64,000 nt of DNA from Coriaria nepalensis (taxonomy: Eukaryota; Streptophyta; Magnoliopsida; Cucurbitales; Coriariaceae): contig CP114488.1 of NCBI GenBank assembly GCA_027186245.1, positions 5,058,501 through 5,122,500 of the forward strand, in the 5' to 3' direction. Of this stretch, positions 59,011 to 64,000 are shown in pieces. A model generated the notes under the pieces. It saw only the letters and a list, made by a program, of their open reading frames with translations. It did not search any database and was not told where the DNA came from. The position numbers were made by a program, and so were the translations under genes. Numbering within the stretch: position 1 is the first letter of the stretch; every line of letters starts with the position of its first letter.

Positions 59011-60051
59011 TATATTCTATATTGATTTTCGTGTCTTACATCATAGACTATTTTCTTATATATACAACTTTACCCTAGATAGATTATGAAATAAATTAGG
59101 CTCCAAATAAGCCTAAAATCAGTCCCTGTTAAGAAGAGATTTACACCTATTATAGATGTATAATAAGGAGACTGCTGTATGTATACTGTGTAAATAATCT
59201 GATAAGGAAAATAGCTAATTAAATGCTAATTCCTTGGTCCTAGACCGAAATCATGCATAGACACCGAAATCTCGCATGGACCAAAATTTGAATGTTAAAG
59301 GTTTGAATTTTAGGTTTAAGGAGAAAGAAAAATTAAAATAAAATTTCGGACCGAAATCTTGGTCTGAAATATAAGATTTTGGTCTAGTCTAGATTTCGGT
59401 CTAGATAGGGCCCTATGAATAAGCTTTCGACCAATAGTGTAAACTAGCAATTATGCTAGTGTAATGACCCATAAAGTAGACTCTACAAGTCGAAGAACCC
59501 TTCCCAGGTCGAGACCCCTTTAGGTCCTTTCAACATTTAGAGTTAACTCTATTTCTGTAATACATCTAATTAGAAAATATAATGAATCCAAGATTTTTAT
59601 TTGACCGAATTCATGAATAAAGATTTTGGCTCAATTTACACTGAATCGAAATCTGGTATAAATATGGTGCAACTCTTCTTTGTTTCTTCACTATCGAGCA
59701 AACAAAAGAAAAAGTCAGAGTAGATCACAACTCTTTTTCATTTCTTCAGCATACATCATTTTTTTTTTTTTCAGAAAGAAAGAAAGAAGAAGGGAGGGAG
59801 AGAGAATTGGCTTTTGAAGAAGAGATGGGTCGGTCCATAAGGGTAATTTCAATTTTTAAATTTTTAGAATATTAAATTAAAAATAATAAATACATAAAAT
59901 ACATAAAATACATAAAGGTATTTATCAATAAAAAAAAAGTTGTAAATTTCAAAAAATTATTCATATAAAGGGTAATTAGCTAAAAGTCACATATATCATA
60001 TTACTACTACAAACAAACTTACTTATATATTAAGTATCAACTGTCTATGTA
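59011..60051. other. Intergenic, no gene
   Basis: The motif ACCGAAATC/GATTTCGGT recurs several times in 59235-59400. A GAAA/GGGA purine repeat lies near 59772-59810. AT-rich, no coding domain. Confidence 0.5.
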
Positions 60052-63023
60052 TCATTGATAAATATCACACGATATTTGTTGGCAGAAAAAACCCGCATGG
60101 TCATCACAAATGAGCATCACATCTAAACATGCATGGTGGTACTCAAAATATTTTACCATATACACACCACAATACCCTTCTAATAAAGTTGTGTTCTCTT
60201 GCAAGCCGGTGACCATGATGATCTTGAATGGCTTAGGGCTATAGTCATACCCACCACTCATTAACAAGTACGGGAGGATCACACACATTGGATTCAACAG
60301 TTTTGAAAGCTTCTTCATATAGTACTTATTACTTAAGAGGTTGTGCATGCCCTTGATCTTATGTTTATGAATATTCACGACTAAGGTGGCCTAAAGTGAG
60401 TCGTTGATGTGGTAAGGGATATAAAGCCGGTTTACTGCCTCAATACGAGTCCCGCGATAGGTGCCTCACGATAAACGTACGACTTCATCAGAGAGTCGTG
60501 TGAAATATATATCTATCCTATTCCTCCTCCTTTAAATTTTAGAATCTCTCCTTCCATTATATAACCAGGAATTGAAGAAATACTTGATCTAGGAAAGTGG
60601 CGGGCTAGTCAAGAATGTCATTGAACTTCTGTTGTCTCACTAGGAGCAGAAACATATACTCATCCATATGCTGGAACCATAAAGAATAAAAAAAATTAAA
60701 TTAAGTATTTTATTGGAAATTTATCAATGTATCCAAAAATAAGTTTGAATGCTTCCAAAGCTCTGTAGCTATGATGCAATTCATAGAATCCCCTCAAAGA
60801 AGTTCTTCTCGTACTTACGGCCTTCAAATTCTAAGATCGGGTCTCTATCAGAGGAAAATCAAGATCATATAAGTAAATAACGTAAGAAATAAATAACTTT
60901 AAATTAAATTAATAAAAAAAAATTAATATACTTCTCTGTGTCAGTCTCTAGCCATTATTGCAGTACTTTCTCGTTATCCTTATTTGGGATAAGAAGTGGT
61001 TTCATTGACAATCACTTTTTCTACTTATATGTTCGCTTCTTCCCATGTCTATAAATGGAGATGTGAGAGCCAGAGCACACTTCTTTATACTTTGACCCTA
61101 TCTTGTCTCAATGATGGGATTATATACGTCTCCACCAATTCTACCGAATCCTCTACATATTCCTCGACGGGTGGTAGTGGTGTTAACAAAGCACTAGATT
61201 GAGGGTGTTGTCTATCTGGTAGAGGTGGTGGCAACTAATGGAATATCAAGGATGTGGCGGATGGTGGCGAGAATGAGGGAGATTTCGTGCGATCCATACC
61301 ATCTGTGATATCTATAATAATCTTCTCCATCTCTCTTATCCACCTATTCCTATCATCTTTTAGTTCTATAAAAACATCTTCTTCATCCCTCCCATAATCT
61401 TTTTATATAAACCCATAATAAGATCCTCCAATCTCGACACATTCTTACTTTTCCACTCAACTTCTTTACATTCTTCCTCTTCCTCTTCCTCTTTCACCTC
61501 TTCCACCTCTTCTTCTTCTTCCTTCAATACACTTGTCCACTGGTCCACATCTTCATCATCCTCATCCATCAAAGGCTGCACAATGGTCAAATACTCCTTA
61601 GTTAATTCTTCCTTAGTTTGTTTTAGGATTCTATGGATGAAGAGCTGTATTAAATGAAAATCAAAGTCAATTTAATTTCAATAATTATAATGAACTAAAA
61701 GAGTTTAACCTTAAAAAATGAAACCTTTCTTGTTTTTTCCTACTCCACAAATTGATGTTTTCATGACTTATGGGTAGATTCACGAATGACCAATTTAGAA
61801 TCCAAGGCATGAGATCCACATCACCCAGCTCTCCAGCTCACATTCAAAGATAACAAATGACTTTGTAACAAAATAACTATATGGTGAATGGATTAGCAAA
61901 CATATAACTAATATCAGTAAAAGGTAAGTATAAAGTTTGACTTGTAAAGTCATATGTTTCCTCCTTCGGCTTCATCTCCTTCGGTCTATGTGCAATGGCC
62001 TTCATTTTAATATTCTTCTATAGCGATTGAATGGTAGCCTCATAATTAAGTCTATCCCAAGGGTATTAGTCAAGCCTGACTAAATTATTGGTTATGGACA
62101 AGGTAAATGGTTAGTACACACAAGCCATCTTTACAATTTCACTATCCTTTTTACTCCATTAGCCAACATTGCTTCTAAACATCTCTGCTAGCTCTCACAC
62201 TCTGACAAGCTTCCCATTAAAATAAGTTTCTTCAACAAGTGGTCATCATTTTCTATCCGCCTAATTATGTAGTTCGAAAGATATTCATGACGTTTCAACC
62301 TAGTTACCAATGCAAATTCTCTCAGACCAAACTGTATAGGCTTCCTATGGTGTGTCAACCATAACTCGTGCTTCTTCTTCACTCCACTCAATGTAGAATC
62401 AAGAAGTTAATAATTTCGCTCGAGTTTTTTGAGGCAACCCTTCACATCTAGAAAATGACCCAAAAAAGTATACTTAATAGACTCAAACTATGATGGGTGA
62501 GCTTCTTTCTTATACCATGAACCACAACTTCCCACTTTGCTATCATAGTATTGCGGATCTTGGAATGAAATCAAGCTCACGACGGATTGGAAATTGTTCC
62601 CCCTATAATGAAAAAATTTTAATAAAAAATATTACTATTGTATATAAGTAAGGAATTCAAAACTAATTTGAAAATAAAATTAAAAAAGACTATAATACTT
62701 GATGACTCGATGGGCATATGAAGGGCCATTAAGCCATCGAGCAATTTATATAGAACTTCTCGATGCTCTCGATACCTTAAATCCTCAACAATTTCAATTC
62801 CAAATACATATAATTACTCGAACAATAAATGAATTCTATATTTCATAACACAAAAATATCTAACTTATAAGTCACATACCCAATGGCTAAGCTGACTGTT
62901 TTCCAACATTAATTTGAGTGTCAATTTCAATCTCTGCTCTTCTTTTTCAAGAGAACTTACCGAAATATCTTCTGTCGACCTTTTAACTATATTTTGCCTC
63001 AAATTTGATGGAGTACGAACCAT
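60052..63023 (-). pseudogene. DUF1985-Ulp1 type protease gene, degenerate
   Basis: A first exon can be placed at 63023-62880: 48 codons from ATG (MVRTPSNLRQ...) to HW, followed by a consensus GTATGT donor. An acceptor at 62603 opens the next exon. DUF1985 spans about 62500-62040, with YTFLGHFLDVK and FGLREFALVTRLKRHEY. A glutamate-rich acidic linker is at 61590-61366. The Ulp1-type C48 cysteine protease is at about 60430-60052, with GYCGVYMVKYFEYHHACLDV around the catalytic Cys. Where Ulp1 has the conserved His-Trp pair, the sequence reads Leu-stop (DSL*ATLVV). A second stop lies before FESIKYTFLG. Both make this a pseudogene. Such DUF1985-Ulp1 genes are known passengers of Mutator-like elements in plants (Kaonashi type, established); that origin is inference here. 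Confidence 0.72.
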
Positions 63024-63049
63024 TTTTTCTTAGATTATTATAATAAACT

Positions 63050-64000
63050 AAAAGAGTTTAACCAAAGAAATGAAACCTTACTTGATTTTCCCTACTCCAT
63101 GAATTAATGTTTTCATGACTTATGGGCAGATTAACAGATGGCCAATTTAGAATATGAGGCATGAGATTCACATCACCTCGCTCTCCAGCTCGTATTCAAA
63201 GATAACGAATGACTTTGTAACCAAATACCTATATGGTGAATGGATTAGCAAACATATAACTAATATCAGTAAGAGTTAAATATATAGTCTAACTTGTAAA
63301 GCAATCAAAAACTTGTACAAGTCATATATATTTCCTCTTTTGGCTTCGTCCCCTTAGGTCTATCCCTATATAAATCGGCCTTCATTTTAATATTCTTCTA
63401 TAGCGATTGAATGGTAGCCTCATAATTAACTCTACCTCAAGGGTATTACTCGAGTCAGAATTATTGGTTATGGACAAGGTAAATAGTCAGATCTTATTCC
63501 TTCTTCTTGATCTAATATGACTGCCTCAATGAAGTACACACAAACCATCTTCACAATTTCATTATCCTTGTTACTCCATCAACCAACATCACTTCTAAAT
63601 TTCTCTGCTACCATCAAGATACTTTTTCAACAAGTGGTGATCATTTTCTATCTGCCTAATTATGTAGTTAAGAAGATATTCATGACATTTCAACTTAGTC
63701 ACCAATGCAAACTCTCTCAAACCAAAATGTATAGGCTTCCTATGGTGTGTAAACCATAACTCGTGCTTCTTCTTGCGCTTCACTCAATGGAGAATCAAGA
63801 AGTTAATAATTTGGCTCGAGTTTTTGAGGTAACCCTTCACACATAGAAAATGACCCAAAAAAGTGTACTTAAAGGACTCCTACTATGCTATGGTAAGCTT
63901 TTGGGGTGAGGTTTTTTCTTATGTCATCAATCACAACTTCGTACTTTGCTATCACAGTAGATCTTGGAATGAAGACCTTGGTCAATTATGGATATCAAGC
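63050..64000 (-). pseudogene. Second copy of the DUF1985 region, running off the window
   Basis: It aligns with 61687-62590 over its length (shared TTCATGACTTATGGG, CAAACATATAACTAATATCAGTAA, GATTGAATGGTAGCCTCATAATTAA). The open piece 63783-63595 repeats FGLREFALVTKLKCHEYLLN. Compared with the first copy it keeps about 48 bp near 63486-63533 that copy one lacks. The two copies are offset by about 1.35-1.39 kb, in tandem. Confidence 0.78.

Noticed and set aside
1..64000. CRISPR arrays, bacterial operons, tRNA genes
   Set aside because: The spacing and content of all tandem repeats fit plant satellites and LTRs, and no tRNA-like A and B boxes were found by eye; a tRNA scan would be needed to exclude one fully.

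Overview
This is a window of plant nuclear DNA, almost certainly from a eudicot. The evidence is intron-containing genes with canonical GT/AG borders, plant-type ITPK1 and EMB8-like proteins, an ABCB-type transporter, AT-rich intergenic DNA, and a high load of Ty3/gypsy, Ty1/copia and Mutator-like elements. I cannot name the species. Host genes take up little of the window; most of it is transposable-element sequence in different states of decay.

Host genes, all on the minus strand: (1) 68-361, the first exon of an ABC transporter of subfamily B (ABCB2/ABCB10-like), which runs off the left edge. (2) 19737-20813, an intact single-exon inositol-tetrakisphosphate 1-kinase (ITPK1, 358 aa) with a TATA box about 225 bp upstream of the start. 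(3) 29740-34454, an eight-exon alpha/beta-hydrolase of the EMB8/YheT family. Its splice sites can all be placed and give an uninterrupted 402-residue product with the Ser-Asp-His triad. Its first intron carries an identical 158-bp tandem duplication. A fourth locus at the right edge (60052-63023, minus) is a decayed DUF1985 plus Ulp1-protease gene of the kind carried by Mutator-like elements. A second DUF1985 copy lies just upstream, from about 63050 to the window end.

Layout: 1.5-3.2 kb is one copy of a dispersed repeat, with other copies at 24.2-26.7 kb (same orientation) and 28.3-28.9 kb (inverted). 3.2-9.6 kb is a decayed Tekay/Del-like Ty3/gypsy element on the minus strand, with one near-complete LTR and one truncated LTR. 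10.4-13.0 kb is a dead MuDR/MULE transposase gene interrupted by a ~350-bp nuclear copy of plastid 16S rRNA. 16.9-18.2 kb is another gypsy fragment. 39.5-43.6 kb holds a rearranged element with a 'putative gypsy-type transposon' domain.

The most notable structure is 44.7-59.0 kb, a four-level nest of LTR retrotransposons. A gypsy element (A) is split by a complete copia element (45245-58093, target duplication GGAAA). The copia is split inside its gag zinc-knuckle region by a second gypsy element (B, 46596-54729, target duplication CCCAT). Gypsy B is split inside its reverse transcriptase by a 1509-bp solo LTR (50458-51966, target duplication CATGT). Each target duplication is a perfect 5 bp, and the host element's reading frame resumes on the far side each time, so the order of insertion can be read directly.

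I found no evidence of a new defence, regulatory or biosynthetic system. The unusual content is structural: nested insertions, an organelle insert, recent tandem duplications, and captured protease genes.
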